Positions 16,471 through 24,539 of a stretch of DNA of 64,000 nucleotides are shown piece after piece (position 1 is the first letter of the stretch; every line of letters begins with the position of its first letter). The notes under the pieces were generated by a model that worked only from the letters and a program-made list of their open reading frames with translations, searched no databases and was not told where the DNA came from. Position numbers and translations under genes: made by a program. Source of the DNA: Anaerococcus mediterraneensis (GTDB lineage: Bacteria > Bacillota > Clostridia > Tissierellales > Peptoniphilaceae); assembly GCF_900128415.1 (NCBI RefSeq), contig NZ_LT635772.1:1054001-1118000 (forward strand), read 5' to 3'.

Positions 16471-16857
16471 ATTATCAAAGTACTTAATTTAGATAATGAA
16501 ATCGTTTTTTATTTATCAATTTTATAAAGATACAATAAAAATTGGCTGATTTTAAAACAATTCTGATTGTAGATATATTTATAGATTTATAAAAAAAGAG
16601 AATATTTATATTTATGAAAATATTTTCATTAATTATGCAGAAGTTTTTTATAATATTTGAAATCAATATTTTTTTAGAAATATTTATTTTATCTTTGAAA
16701 AAATAAGTAAATAAGCTTGTTATCTGATTCAATTTATAAATATATTTTTTTCTTGTCATTTCTATTGACATAAAATACGAGGTCAGATATAATAAAAGCG
16801 TAGTTTTAAGAAATCGATTTCAAAAAATAATACACAAAACTAGTGGAGGAAAAAGGG
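16471..16857. other. AT-rich gap between the insertion sequence and the 2-hydroxyacid operon
   Basis: These 387 bases are very AT-rich. I see no convincing gene: the one minus-strand open frame has a low-complexity Ile/Asn/Lys/Phe composition and no ribosome binding site. The only clear signal is the operon promoter at 16765-16793. The remainder may be the former downstream region of the cold-shock gene. Confidence 0.6.
16765..16793 (+). promoter_or_regulatory. Consensus sigma-A promoter of the glcD-like/lrgAB/vor operon
   Basis: A perfect TTGACA (16765-16770) and a perfect TATAAT (16788-16793) lie at the ideal 17-base spacing. This is the strongest promoter in the window. The spacer carries GAGGTCAGA, which could be a half-site for a regulator, but no full palindrome is present. 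Confidence 0.85.
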
Positions 16858-18276
16858 ATGGATAATAAATATAACAAAATAACACCTGAAATTATTGAAG
16901 AGATAAAATCTGCTGTTAAGGGAAAAGTATACATAGGCGATGAAATCAATCCTGATTTTTATCATGATGAAATGCCAATCTATGGTTCTGGTGAGCCAGA
17001 GGTATTAGTTACTGCAACATGTACAGAAGACGTATCAAATATTTGTAGGATATGTAATGAAAACAAAATCCCAGTTATAGCTAGAGGTATGGGATCTGGT
17101 ATCGTTGGTGCTGCAGTATCTATTAAGGGTGGAGTTATGATCGATATGAGATCAATGAACAAAATCCTAGAATATGACGAAGAAAACTTTGTAGTCACAG
17201 TAGAGCCAGGCGTTTTATTAGATGATCTTGACAAAGACTGTAGAACACGTGGATTCTTCTACGCTCCAGACCCAGGACAAAGATTATCATGTGTAGGTGG
17301 AAATGTTTCTACAAACGCAGGCGGTATGAAGGCTGTTAAATACGGTACAACAAGAGACTACGTTAGAAAGATGGAAGTAGTTCTTGCTGATGGTACTGTA
17401 ATGGAACTTGGTGCTAATGTTAAAAAAACCACAACTGGTTATGACCTAAAGAGCTTGGTTATAGGTTCAGAAGGTACACTTGCAATTATAACAAAATTGA
17501 TGTTAAGAATTCTTCCAGTGCCAACTCAAGATATATCAATTCTTGTTCCATTTAGAAGTCTAAAAGAAGCTGTTTCAACAGTTCCAGCTTTATTTAGAGC
17601 TCATATAAACCCACAATCTTGTGAATTTATGACCCTAGATATGATCAAATTTACTGAAGATTATCTAGGCAAAGAAACATTCCCACATGAATATGATGGA
17701 GTTGAAGCTCAAGCATTCCTACTAATCCGTTTTGATGGAAATGATGAAGATGAGCTTTACTCATTGGCAGAAAGAACAGCTGAAGTAGCATCTGAATATA
17801 ACTGTCTAGAACCACTACTAGCTGATACACCAGACAGAAAAGAACAAGCTTGGCTAGCAAGACACTCTATGTATGAAGCACTTGTACAACAATATAAAAC
17901 ACTTGATGAGTGTGACGTTGTAGTTCCAATTTCTAAAATATCAGAATTTATCGATGTAGTTGACAGTTCAGCTAAACAATATGACTTTATGGTTCAATAT
18001 GTAGGCCACGCTGGTGACGGTAATATCCACGTATTTGGTGTAACTAATGATATGGAAGAAGAAGAATTCAAGAGACAAATGCATGAGTGGTTGGAAATCC
18101 TTTATAATAAAGCTTATGAATTTGGCGGAAATATCTCAGGTGAACACGGTATAGGCCATGGTAAAATCCAATACCTAAAAGAACAAGAAGGCGAAGATAA
18201 GATTAATTTGATGAAGAGAGTTAAATACGCATTTGACCCTAATGGCATCTTGAACCCAGGTAAGGTTATTCTTTAG
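16858..18276 (+). CDS. FAD-binding 2-hydroxyacid dehydrogenase (GlcD / D-lactate dehydrogenase-like)
   Basis: The 472-residue flavoprotein has the PCMH-type FAD domain: ARGMGSGIVGAAV near residue 78, GGNVSTNAGGMKAVKYGTTR near residue 146 and GSEGTLAIIT near residue 205. A FAD-oxidase C-terminal domain follows with GHAGDGNIHVF and SGEHGIGHGK. The family oxidises glycolate, D-lactate or other 2-hydroxyacids to 2-oxoacids. Start at 16858 follows GGAGG; a GTG at 16843 overlaps that site. It heads an operon with LrgAB and a 2-oxoacid:ferredoxin oxidoreductase. No EtfAB genes are adjacent, so the electron acceptor is unknown. Confidence 0.9.
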   Translation: MDNKYNKITPEIIEEIKSAVKGKVYIGDEINPDFYHDEMPIYGSGEPEVLVTATCTEDVSNICRICNENKIPVIARGMGSGIVGAAVSIKGGVMIDMRSMNKILEYDEENFVVTVEPGVLLDDLDKDCRTRGFFYAPDPGQRLSCVGGNVSTNAGGMKAVKYGTTRDYVRKMEVVLADGTVMELGANVKKTTTGYDLKSLVIGSEGTLAIITKLMLRILPVPTQDISILVPFRSLKEAVSTVPALFRAHINPQSCEFMTLDMIKFTEDYLGKETFPHEYDGVEAQAFLLIRFDGNDEDELYSLAERTAEVASEYNCLEPLLADTPDRKEQAWLARHSMYEALVQQYKTLDECDVVVPISKISEFIDVVDSSAKQYDFMVQYVGHAGDGNIHVFGVTNDMEEEEFKRQMHEWLEILYNKAYEFGGNISGEHGIGHGKIQYLKEQEGEDKINLMKRVKYAFDPNGILNPGKVIL

Positions 18277-18286
18277 GCAGATTATA

Positions 18287-18318
18287 GGGCTAGGCTATAA
18301 GTAGCTTAGCCCCTTATT
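18287..18318 (+). promoter_or_regulatory. Strong intercistronic hairpin between the glcD-like gene and lrgA
   Basis: GGGCTAGGCTA (18287-18297) pairs with TAGCTTAGCCC (18302-18312) with one G-U wobble and a TAAG loop. It is followed by CTTATT rather than a true T-run, so it may attenuate transcription or protect the 3' end of the upstream mRNA rather than fully terminate. Confidence 0.6.
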
Positions 18319-18334
18319 AAAAGGAGATGAGATT

Positions 18335-18685
18335 TTGAAAACTCTAAAAGGAATTACAATTTTATTTTTTTGTTTAATACTCGGTGAAATATCTAGAGCA
18401 TTAATAGACTTTCCAATTCCTCCAGTTATCTACGGTATGTTATATTTGCTTATTTTCTTATTGGTTGGCTTGTTTAAAGTTGATGATGTTGAAGATGTTT
18501 CGAATGCTTTGCTTGGAAATTTAGCATTTTTATTTGTACCTATTACAGTCATGCTTATGGATCAATTAGATGTATTAGGTGAAAATATTGTTGCTATACT
18601 TGCAATCACAATTATATCTTTATTTTTGACAATGGGAGTCACAGCAAAGGTAGTAGAGCTTGTACAAAAAGGAAGGAACAAATAA
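18335..18685 (+). CDS. lrgA: CidA/LrgA family membrane protein
   Basis: The 116-residue four-helix membrane protein shows the family signature FPIPPVIYGMLYL near residues 26-39. The start codon is TTG, chosen for the AAGGAG at 18321-18326. LrgA/CidA proteins were first described as holin-like; LrgAB is now linked to pyruvate or glycolate transport (B. subtilis PftAB; plant plastid PLGG1). With the flanking oxidase and oxidoreductase genes, a carboxylate transport role is the better inference. It overlaps lrgB by one base. Confidence 0.88.
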   Translation: MKTLKGITILFFCLILGEISRALIDFPIPPVIYGMLYLLIFLLVGLFKVDDVEDVSNALLGNLAFLFVPITVMLMDQLDVLGENIVAILAITIISLFLTMGVTAKVVELVQKGRNK

Positions 18686-19377
18686 TGAAGACTATAATAG
18701 AATCTCCATATTTTGGTATTTTGCTATCGTTAGTTATGTATATGATAGGACTTAAAGTAGCACAAAAAGTCAAAACACCTTTAGCAAATCCATTATTAAT
18801 AGCTATGATTTTAGTTATTGCCTTTTTGAAGGCTTTCAACATAAGCTATGAAACCTACAACAATGGTGCTAAGTACATATCATTCTTAATAGCACCTGCA
18901 ACAGTAGCTATGATAATAAACCTTTATAAAAATATTGATTTGTTAAAGAAAAATATAGTTCCTGTTTTAGTAGGGGTAACAGCTGGTGTTTTGACATCAA
19001 TTTTGAGTGTATATTTGATGGCAAAATTATTTGGACTAGATAATCAACTTAGAGCATCTATTATGCCAAAATCATTAACTACAGCTATTGGTTCTGCTAT
19101 ATCAGAAGAATATGGTGGTATTGTTCCAATTACAATAGTATGTATGGTAATAAGCGGTATTGGTGGGGCTGTTGTAGCACCAACAGTTATGAAGATTGTC
19201 AAAGTAGAAGATCCAGTTGCCCAAGGTGTTGGTATTGGTACTACAAGCCACGCTGTTGGTACATCTAGAGCTTTACAAATGGGAGAAATACAAGGAGCTA
19301 TGAGTGGTTTATCAATTGCTTTAGCTGGATTTATTTCAGTTATATTGATACCAATAATAGTAAGATTGATACCATAA
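18685..19377 (+). CDS. lrgB: LrgB family membrane protein
   Basis: The 230-residue protein has six or more hydrophobic helices and the conserved LrgB segments IMPKSLTTAIGSAISEEYGG (near 128) and GIGTTSHAVGTSRALQMGE (near 182). With LrgA it should form the two-component carboxylate transporter. The TAATG overlap with lrgA ensures coupled synthesis. Position in the operon suggests import of the 2-hydroxyacid or 2-oxoacid processed by the neighbouring enzymes; the substrate is inferred only from context. Confidence 0.9.
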   Translation: MKTIIESPYFGILLSLVMYMIGLKVAQKVKTPLANPLLIAMILVIAFLKAFNISYETYNNGAKYISFLIAPATVAMIINLYKNIDLLKKNIVPVLVGVTAGVLTSILSVYLMAKLFGLDNQLRASIMPKSLTTAIGSAISEEYGGIVPITIVCMVISGIGGAVVAPTVMKIVKVEDPVAQGVGIGTTSHAVGTSRALQMGEIQGAMSGLSIALAGFISVILIPIIVRLIP

Positions 19378-19399
19378 AATATTGGTATAAGGGGGATGT

Positions 19400-20104
19400 A
19401 TGGTACTAAATCCTAATGATAAAAGGATTAGAATAGTTTCGGGTCATTTTGGAAGTGGAAAAACAGAATTTTCAATTAATTATATATTGGAACTTAAAAA
19501 ACACTTTGAAAAAGTAGCAGCAATTGACCTGGACATAATAAATATGTATTTTCGTTTACGTGAGCAAATAGACTTTTTGGAGGAAGAAGGAGTGAGTAAT
19601 TTTTCATCTTCTTTGCCAAGAGCAAATGCTTTTGATTTGCCAGCTTTGGATTCGAAAATAATGGTCTCATTAGCTGATGAGACCTATCAGACAGTGGTAG
19701 ATTTGGGTGGTAATCCAAAAGGATCATTGCCTTTAGGTCGCTATAGAGAGATATTAGAAACTAAAGATTATGATCACTTTTTTGTAATAAATAGAAATAG
19801 GCCTGAGACAGCTACTGTTGATGATACAATTAGGTTCTTAAGAGAAATAGAAGATTATTCAAAAACAAGGGTAACAGGACTTATAAATACTACAAATATG
19901 TTAAAGGAAACCACTGTTGATGATGTATTATTTGGTCAAGAACTTGTTGAAAAAGTATCTGAAAAGACATCCTTGCCTATAAAATATATTGTTGCTATTA
20001 AAGATGTAGCCGAAGAGTTGAAAAATAGCGATAGGTTAGATGAAAATATGAAAGATAAAATATTTCCAATAAATCTATACTTCAGAGAACAGTGGATGCT
20101 ATAG
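19400..20104 (+). CDS. P-loop ATPase of unknown role in the 2-oxoacid operon
   Basis: The 234-residue soluble protein has a Walker A motif GHFGSGKTE near residue 15 and AAIDLDIINMYF near residue 48, as in SIMIBI/MinD-like or CobQ/CobB-type NTPases. The middle has TVVDLGGNPKGSLPLGRY. GGGGGAT precedes the ATG. It sits between the transporter and the ferredoxin-like subunit, so an assembly or maturation role for the oxidoreductase complex (for example metal-cluster or cofactor loading) is plausible. This is inference from location only. Confidence 0.75.
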   Translation: MVLNPNDKRIRIVSGHFGSGKTEFSINYILELKKHFEKVAAIDLDIINMYFRLREQIDFLEEEGVSNFSSSLPRANAFDLPALDSKIMVSLADETYQTVVDLGGNPKGSLPLGRYREILETKDYDHFFVINRNRPETATVDDTIRFLREIEDYSKTRVTGLINTTNMLKETTVDDVLFGQELVEKVSEKTSLPIKYIVAIKDVAEELKNSDRLDENMKDKIFPINLYFREQWML

Positions 20105-20115
20105 GAGGTTAGAAA

Positions 20116-20337
20116 ATGAGAAAAGGAATTGTTAAGATAAATCATTCCATTTGCAAGGGATGTGGCTTGTGCGTAGATGTTTGTCCTAAAGATGTTTTGG
20201 TGATAGACATGAGCACTATAAATGTAAAAGGATATTCACCATCTAAGGCTGAAAGGGCGGATGATTGTATAGCTTGCGGTAATTGCGCTATAACTTGCCC
20301 TGACTCTGCAATATCCGTATATGTAAAAGAAGATTAG
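20116..20337 (+). CDS. 2-oxoacid:ferredoxin oxidoreductase delta subunit (2[4Fe-4S] ferredoxin-like)
   Basis: The 73-residue protein has two [4Fe-4S] motifs, CKGCGLCVDVCP and CIACGNCAITCP, each with the CxxCxxCxxxCP pattern. Separate delta subunits of this size occur in four-subunit KorABCD/VorABCD enzymes, where they pass electrons from the catalytic subunits to ferredoxin. GGAGG precedes the start. It is the first of four contiguous oxidoreductase subunits. Confidence 0.92.
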   Translation: MRKGIVKINHSICKGCGLCVDVCPKDVLVIDMSTINVKGYSPSKAERADDCIACGNCAITCPDSAISVYVKED

Positions 20338-20346
20338 GAGGTTAGT

Positions 20347-21423
20347 ATGGCTAAAATATTAATGAAAGGTAACGAAGCTGTTGGAGCAGCAGCAATTGCT
20401 GCTGGTTGCAAATATTTCTTTGGTTACCCAATCACACCACAAAGTGAGGTTCCAGAATATTTTTCTAGAGAATTGCCAAAAATCGGTGGAAGCTTTGTCC
20501 AAGCAGAATCAGAAGTAGCAGCTATCAATATGATATATGGTTGTGCTGGTACAGGTACTAGATGTATGACTTCTTCATCATCACCTGGTATTTCTCTAAA
20601 ACAAGAGGGTATATCTTATCTAGCAGGTGCAGAATTGCCATGTGTTATAGTAAACATGATGCGTGGGGGCCCAGGTCTAGGATCTATCCAACCATCTCAA
20701 ACTGACTATTTCCAATCTACAAGGGGCGGCGGAAACGGTGACTATAGACTTATTGCTTATGCACCAGCATCAATCCAAGAAATGGTTGACCTTATTATAG
20801 AAGGCTTTGATGTAGCTGAGATCTACAGAAACCCTGTTATGATAGTAGGCGATGGTATGCTTGGTCAAATGATGGAACCACTTGAGATAAATCCAAAATC
20901 TACAAGAAACCTTCCAGAAAAAGACTGGGCAGCAGTTGGTAATCCAGGCAATAGGGAAAACAATATTATAAACTCTCTATACCTATCTGCTAGCGAACTT
21001 GAAGCCCATAACAAACACCTAATAGAAAAATACAAGAAAATCGAAGAAGAAGAAGTTTTAGTAGAAGAAGTAAATCTAGAAGAAGAAAAACTTGACCTAG
21101 TATTTTCTGCCTATGGATCAGTAGCTCGTATTTGCAAATCAGCTATGGAAGAGCTTGGAAATATGGGATACAAAGTAGGAATGATAAGACCAATTACTAT
21201 ATGGCCATACCCATATGAGTCCTTTAAAAGTCTAGGCAATAAAGTAGATGATATCCTAGTAGTAGAGATGAACCAAGGTCAAATGATTGATGACGTTAAA
21301 ATAGGGGTTGAAGGAAGACAAAAAGTACACTTCTATGGTAGACAAGGTGGAGTTATTCCAAAAGCTTCAGAAATTGTTGATGCAGCCCTAGCTATATTGG
21401 AGGGAAAAAATGACATTAGATAA
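20347..21423 (+). CDS. vorB: 2-oxoacid:ferredoxin oxidoreductase alpha subunit (VorB/KorA type)
   Basis: The 358-residue subunit shows the pyrimidine-binding domain of the thiamine diphosphate enzyme: KGNEAVGAAAIAAGCKYFFG at the start, YPITPQSEVPEY, then FVQAESEVAAINMIYGCAG with the conserved Glu. The enzyme oxidatively decarboxylates a 2-oxoacid with CoA to acyl-CoA, CO2 and reduced ferredoxin. The closest named family is 3-methyl-2-oxobutanoate dehydrogenase subunit VorB, but 2-oxoglutarate or 2-oxobutyrate are also possible substrates. AGGAGG precedes the ATG. It overlaps the beta subunit by 14 bases. Confidence 0.9.
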   Translation: MAKILMKGNEAVGAAAIAAGCKYFFGYPITPQSEVPEYFSRELPKIGGSFVQAESEVAAINMIYGCAGTGTRCMTSSSSPGISLKQEGISYLAGAELPCVIVNMMRGGPGLGSIQPSQTDYFQSTRGGGNGDYRLIAYAPASIQEMVDLIIEGFDVAEIYRNPVMIVGDGMLGQMMEPLEINPKSTRNLPEKDWAAVGNPGNRENNIINSLYLSASELEAHNKHLIEKYKKIEEEEVLVEEVNLEEEKLDLVFSAYGSVARICKSAMEELGNMGYKVGMIRPITIWPYPYESFKSLGNKVDDILVVEMNQGQMIDDVKIGVEGRQKVHFYGRQGGVIPKASEIVDAALAILEGKNDIR

Positions 21424-22168
21424 TAAAGATTTAAAAGTCGTTTATGAAAAAAGCAAAGGACTAACAGATGCAGAAACTCACTACTGCCCTGGCTGTCCTC
21501 ATGGTATTATACATAAGCTTGTAGCAGAATGTATAGTTGAGCTTGGTATCCAAGAAAAAACAATAGGTATTGCTCCTGTAGGATGTTCTGTATTAGCATA
21601 TAAGTATTTTAACGTAGATATGTTTGAAGCAGCTCATGGTAGGGCACCAGCAGTAGCTACGGGTATAAAAAGATCAAACCCAGACAAATTTGTATTTACA
21701 TATCAAGGCGATGGTGACCTTGCATCTATCGGTACAGCAGAAATAGTACATGCTGCTCACCGTGGAGAAAAAATATCAACAATATTTGTAAACAACGCTA
21801 TATACGGTATGACAGGTGGACAAATGGCACCAACAACCCTAGTTGGTCAAGTCACCACCACCTCACCTTATGGTAGGGATGAAAACTTATGTGGTAAACC
21901 AATTAGAATGTCAGAAATGTTGGCTACAATAGATGGGGCTAAATTTGTAGAGAGAGTTTCAGTAGATACACCAGCCAATATAAGAAAAGCAAAAGCAGCT
22001 ATTAAAAAATGTTTCCAAGTTCAACTTGATGGTAAAGGATTTGGTATAGTTGAAGTCCTATCTTCATGCCCAACTAACTGGGGATTGCCACCAGTACAAG
22101 CCTTAGAATGGTTACGTGAAAATATGATTCCATATTACCCATTAGGAAAATTTAGGGAGGGAGAATGA
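21410..22168 (+). CDS. 2-oxoacid:ferredoxin oxidoreductase beta subunit (TPP-binding)
   Basis: The 252-residue subunit binds thiamine diphosphate and magnesium: YCPGCPHG near residue 24 and the TPP motif GDGDLASIGTAE near residue 103 with VNNAIYGMTGGQ near 131. It pairs with the alpha subunit to make the catalytic heterodimer. The C-terminal SSCPTNWGL segment is typical of KorB/VorA. The start lies inside the alpha gene and the stop overlaps the gamma gene (ATGA), giving tight coupling. Confidence 0.92.
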   Translation: MTLDNKDLKVVYEKSKGLTDAETHYCPGCPHGIIHKLVAECIVELGIQEKTIGIAPVGCSVLAYKYFNVDMFEAAHGRAPAVATGIKRSNPDKFVFTYQGDGDLASIGTAEIVHAAHRGEKISTIFVNNAIYGMTGGQMAPTTLVGQVTTTSPYGRDENLCGKPIRMSEMLATIDGAKFVERVSVDTPANIRKAKAAIKKCFQVQLDGKGFGIVEVLSSCPTNWGLPPVQALEWLRENMIPYYPLGKFREGE

Positions 22169-23316
22169 TGTCAACTCGTAAAATAATAATAGCAGGATTT
22201 GGTGGCCAAGGTGTAATGGCCATGGGTCAATTGTTAACCTATGCTGGTCTTATAGAAAACAAACATGTAAGCTGGCTACCATCTTATGGTCCAGAAATGC
22301 GTGGTGGTAGTGCAAACTGTTCAGTTGTTATTTCTGATGAACCAGTAGGATCTCCAGTTATTGACCAAGCTACAGATGTTATAGCTATGAATGGACCTTC
22401 TTATGATAAATTCCAAGCAAGGGTTATAGATGGTGGAAATCTATTTATAAATACATCACTTGTAGATGATAAAGACCACAGAGATAATATAAATGTATAT
22501 TCAGTTCCAGTAAATGGAATAGCAGTAGATCTAGGTAACAATAGGGTTGCAAACATGGTTATGCTTGGAGCATATTTACAAGCTACAAAGCTAGTATCTG
22601 TTGAGTCAGTCCTAGCTGCTTTTACAAAAGTATATGGAGATAAAAAGAAAAAACTTATACCACTTAACCAAAAAGCCTTAGAAGCTGGACAAAAAGTTAT
22701 AGAAGAGGGCGGAGAATCTGTATCTCTAACAGAAGTTAAGGCAGAAGATATAAGCAGGACACCAAAGGCAAACGCAAGCAGATCTGAGAGTGTATCTTAT
22801 GTTAAAAATCTTAAACAATATGATCTTGAAGAAAAAGCCTTTGCTGATGATGAGAGTCTTGTAAAAGAAGCCTTGATGAATGTATTGGAAGGTATAAAAT
22901 TCTACGAAATGTCTTCTAAAGAATTTGAAAACACAGATGCAGGCAAGATTTTTAAATCTCTAGCAAATCAAAAACAAGAACACAAAAATTATCTGGAATA
23001 TCTTTACAAAAAGATAAAAGGCCAAGATGTTAAAGAAGTTGAGAAAGTAGTAATAAACGAAGACAAAGAAGCTTGGGAATCTGTTAAACTTGCTGATTCA
23101 TCTATGGCAATTTCAGTCCTATCTGTAGCAATGAGCCTCGAAAATAGGTCTATCGATTTTTATAGAAAAGCTATAAGCTCAACCGAAAATAAAGAGATTG
23201 TAAATCTTTTTGATGAACTAATCTATTGGGAGCAATTCCAATATGATCAATTGAAAGGTCAATACGAAACTCATAAAGATGAGTGGTGGTCAGACCAAAT
23301 GTTCTCAAAGAGCTAA
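22165..23316 (+). CDS. 2-oxoacid:ferredoxin oxidoreductase gamma subunit fused to a degenerate ferritin-like region
   Basis: Residues 1-185 are a standard gamma subunit ([21 protein letters not shown], then [18 protein letters not shown]), which completes the four-subunit enzyme. At 383 residues it is about twice the normal length. The rest holds two similar helical segments (about 229-290 and 315-370) resembling COG1633/rubrerythrin-type ferritin-like repeats, for example [14 protein letters not shown] and [18 protein letters not shown]. The usual ExxH metal-ligand pairs read KxxH in the first and ExxQ in the second, so metal binding is doubtful. The frame is continuous, so this is a real fusion. 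An ATGATG start makes either Met possible. Confidence 0.87.
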   Translation: MMSTRKIIIAGFGGQGVMAMGQLLTYAGLIENKHVSWLPSYGPEMRGGSANCSVVISDEPVGSPVIDQATDVIAMNGPSYDKFQARVIDGGNLFINTSLVDDKDHRDNINVYSVPVNGIAVDLGNNRVANMVMLGAYLQATKLVSVESVLAAFTKVYGDKKKKLIPLNQKALEAGQKVIEEGGESVSLTEVKAEDISRTPKANASRSESVSYVKNLKQYDLEEKAFADDESLVKEALMNVLEGIKFYEMSSKEFENTDAGKIFKSLANQKQEHKNYLEYLYKKIKGQDVKEVEKVVINEDKEAWESVKLADSSMAISVLSVAMSLENRSIDFYRKAISSTENKEIVNLFDELIYWEQFQYDQLKGQYETHKDEWWSDQMFSKS

Positions 23317-23374
23317 TAAATACCACTATAAAACTTGATAAACTATCTTTGTCATAACCTAAAATAATATAAGC

Positions 23375-23402
23375 AAAAAAGGAGCATTATGCTCCTTTTT
23401 TG
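23375..23402 (+). terminator. Terminator of the 2-hydroxyacid/2-oxoacid operon
   Basis: AAAAAAGGAGCAT and ATGCTCCTTTTTT form a long stem with a very short loop and a T-run, about 60 bases after the gamma gene. The hairpin also contains a chance GGAG-ATG combination that is not a gene start. Confidence 0.9.
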
Positions 23403-23542
23403 TTTTATAAATTTTTAAAATTTTATTTATTGAGTATAAGTCTAGTATGGATTGTAGCTTATAGAATAAAGTTATTGATAAAAATAATATTATTTTAGAG
23501 ATTTAAGTGATGCCTTAAAATTCGACTAATAATTTTATAATC

Positions 23543-23839
23543 TTATTTCACCAAATCATAGTCATACAAGGCAGGTCCTGGTGCTAGGGTTAAATTTTTA
23601 TAACCAGAATTATACAAGATCACTGCAGCCTTATTGCTTCTAACATTGGACCTACAATGTAGTATATAGTTTTTGTCTTTATCTAAATCAAAATCCCCCT
23701 TCATTATCTGTGATAGGGGTAAATTTATAGCATTTTTTATATGACCTGACTTATATTCATCTTTTTCCCTTACATCGAGGATTATATAGGATTCTTCTAG
23801 ATTTTCTAATTCTTTTCCACTTATTTCTTTAATATTCAT
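23543..23839 (-). CDS. Rhodanese-like sulfurtransferase domain protein
   Basis: This 98-residue single-domain protein matches the rhodanese fold: YIILDVREKDEYKSGHIKNA near residues 18-37 and the active-site loop LHCRSNVRSNKAA with the persulfide-carrying Cys near residue 62. Single-domain rhodaneses move sulfane sulfur or act in sulfide/persulfide homeostasis. AGGAGATG precedes the ATG. The short divergent gap to the pcp gene holds a CsoR/CstR-like palindrome, which fits persulfide-responsive control. Confidence 0.9.
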   Translation of the reverse strand: MNIKEISGKELENLEESYIILDVREKDEYKSGHIKNAINLPLSQIMKGDFDLDKDKNYILHCRSNVRSNKAAVILYNSGYKNLTLAPGPALYDYDLVK

Positions 23840-23860
23840 AACATCTCCTTATTAATTTTA

Positions 23861-23876
23861 TACCCAAAAGGGTATC
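23861..23876. promoter_or_regulatory. Candidate CsoR/CstR-type operator
   Basis: The perfect palindrome ATACCCAAAAGGGTAT lies between the divergent rhodanese and pcp genes and overlaps a possible minus-strand -10 (TATAAA). G/C-tract palindromes flanked by AT pairs are typical of operators bound by the CsoR family, including the persulfide sensor CstR. No csoR/cstR gene is present in the window. Confidence 0.55.
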
Positions 23877-23894
23877 TATTTACAGAGGTGTAAT

Positions 23895-24539
23895 ATGAAA
23901 ATTTTAATAACAGCATTTGATGCTTTCGCTGGAGAAAAAATTAATCCGGCATCCATGGTTCTGGACAGACTTCCAGATCAAATTGAAGATAATAAAATAC
24001 ATAAATTGCAAGTCCCCACTGTTTTTGGAAAATCAGCAATGATTATAGGAGAAGAAATAGAAAAACTAAGACCTGATATTGTGATTTCTCTAGGACAAGC
24101 CGGGAGTAGGTCTACAATAAGCATAGAAAGGGTTGCTATAAATATAGATGATGCATCTATAGGAGATAATGATGGCAATAAACCTGTTGATAAAAAGATC
24201 AGAGAAGATGGGGCAAATGCATATTTTGCTACTATACCTATAAAGGCTATAGTCAAAAAATTAAAAGATAAGAATATCCCAGCCTCTGTATCAAATACTG
24301 CTGGGACTTATGTTTGCAACCATGTCATGTACAACGATTTGTATTTTGCAGAAAAATATAAAAATATGATAGCAGGTTTTATCCACTTGCCATACTTGCC
24401 AGACCAGGTTTTGGATAAAAATAATATGGCATTTATGTCTTTGGATATGATGATAGGGGGTATTATTTTGGCTATAGAAACATCTATAGAATATTATGGA
24501 AAAGGAGATTTGAAAGAAGCTTATGGGAAAATTTTATAG
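23895..24539 (+). CDS. pcp: Pyroglutamyl-peptidase I
   Basis: The 214-residue cysteine peptidase removes N-terminal pyroglutamate from peptides. The catalytic residues are visible: Glu in SIERVAIN near residue 77, Cys in AGTYVCNHVMY near residue 140, and His in GFIHLPYLPDQ near residue 164. The N-terminal LITAFDAFAGEKINPA is characteristic. Length is typical. GAGGTG precedes the start. It overlaps the next gene by 17 bases and probably forms an operon with it. Confidence 0.95.
   Translation: MKILITAFDAFAGEKINPASMVLDRLPDQIEDNKIHKLQVPTVFGKSAMIIGEEIEKLRPDIVISLGQAGSRSTISIERVAINIDDASIGDNDGNKPVDKKIREDGANAYFATIPIKAIVKKLKDKNIPASVSNTAGTYVCNHVMYNDLYFAEKYKNMIAGFIHLPYLPDQVLDKNNMAFMSLDMMIGGIILAIETSIEYYGKGDLKEAYGKIL

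Noticed and set aside
14807..16473. A target-site duplication flanking the insertion sequence
   Set aside because: Only three bases (ATT) match on the two sides, which is too short to claim in AT-rich DNA.
16484..16771. Minus-strand open frame of 95 codons after the insertion sequence
   Set aside because: Composition is almost only Ile, Asn, Lys, Phe and Ser as expected from AT-rich noncoding DNA; no ribosome binding site and it runs into the operon promoter.
22849..23316. An independent rubrerythrin gene after the gamma subunit
   Set aside because: There is no stop or new start; the frame is continuous with the gamma subunit, and the metal-ligand residues are not intact.
23375..23402. GGAGCATTATG looks like a ribosome binding site plus start codon
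   Set aside because: It is the stem of the operon terminator and no sustained frame follows.
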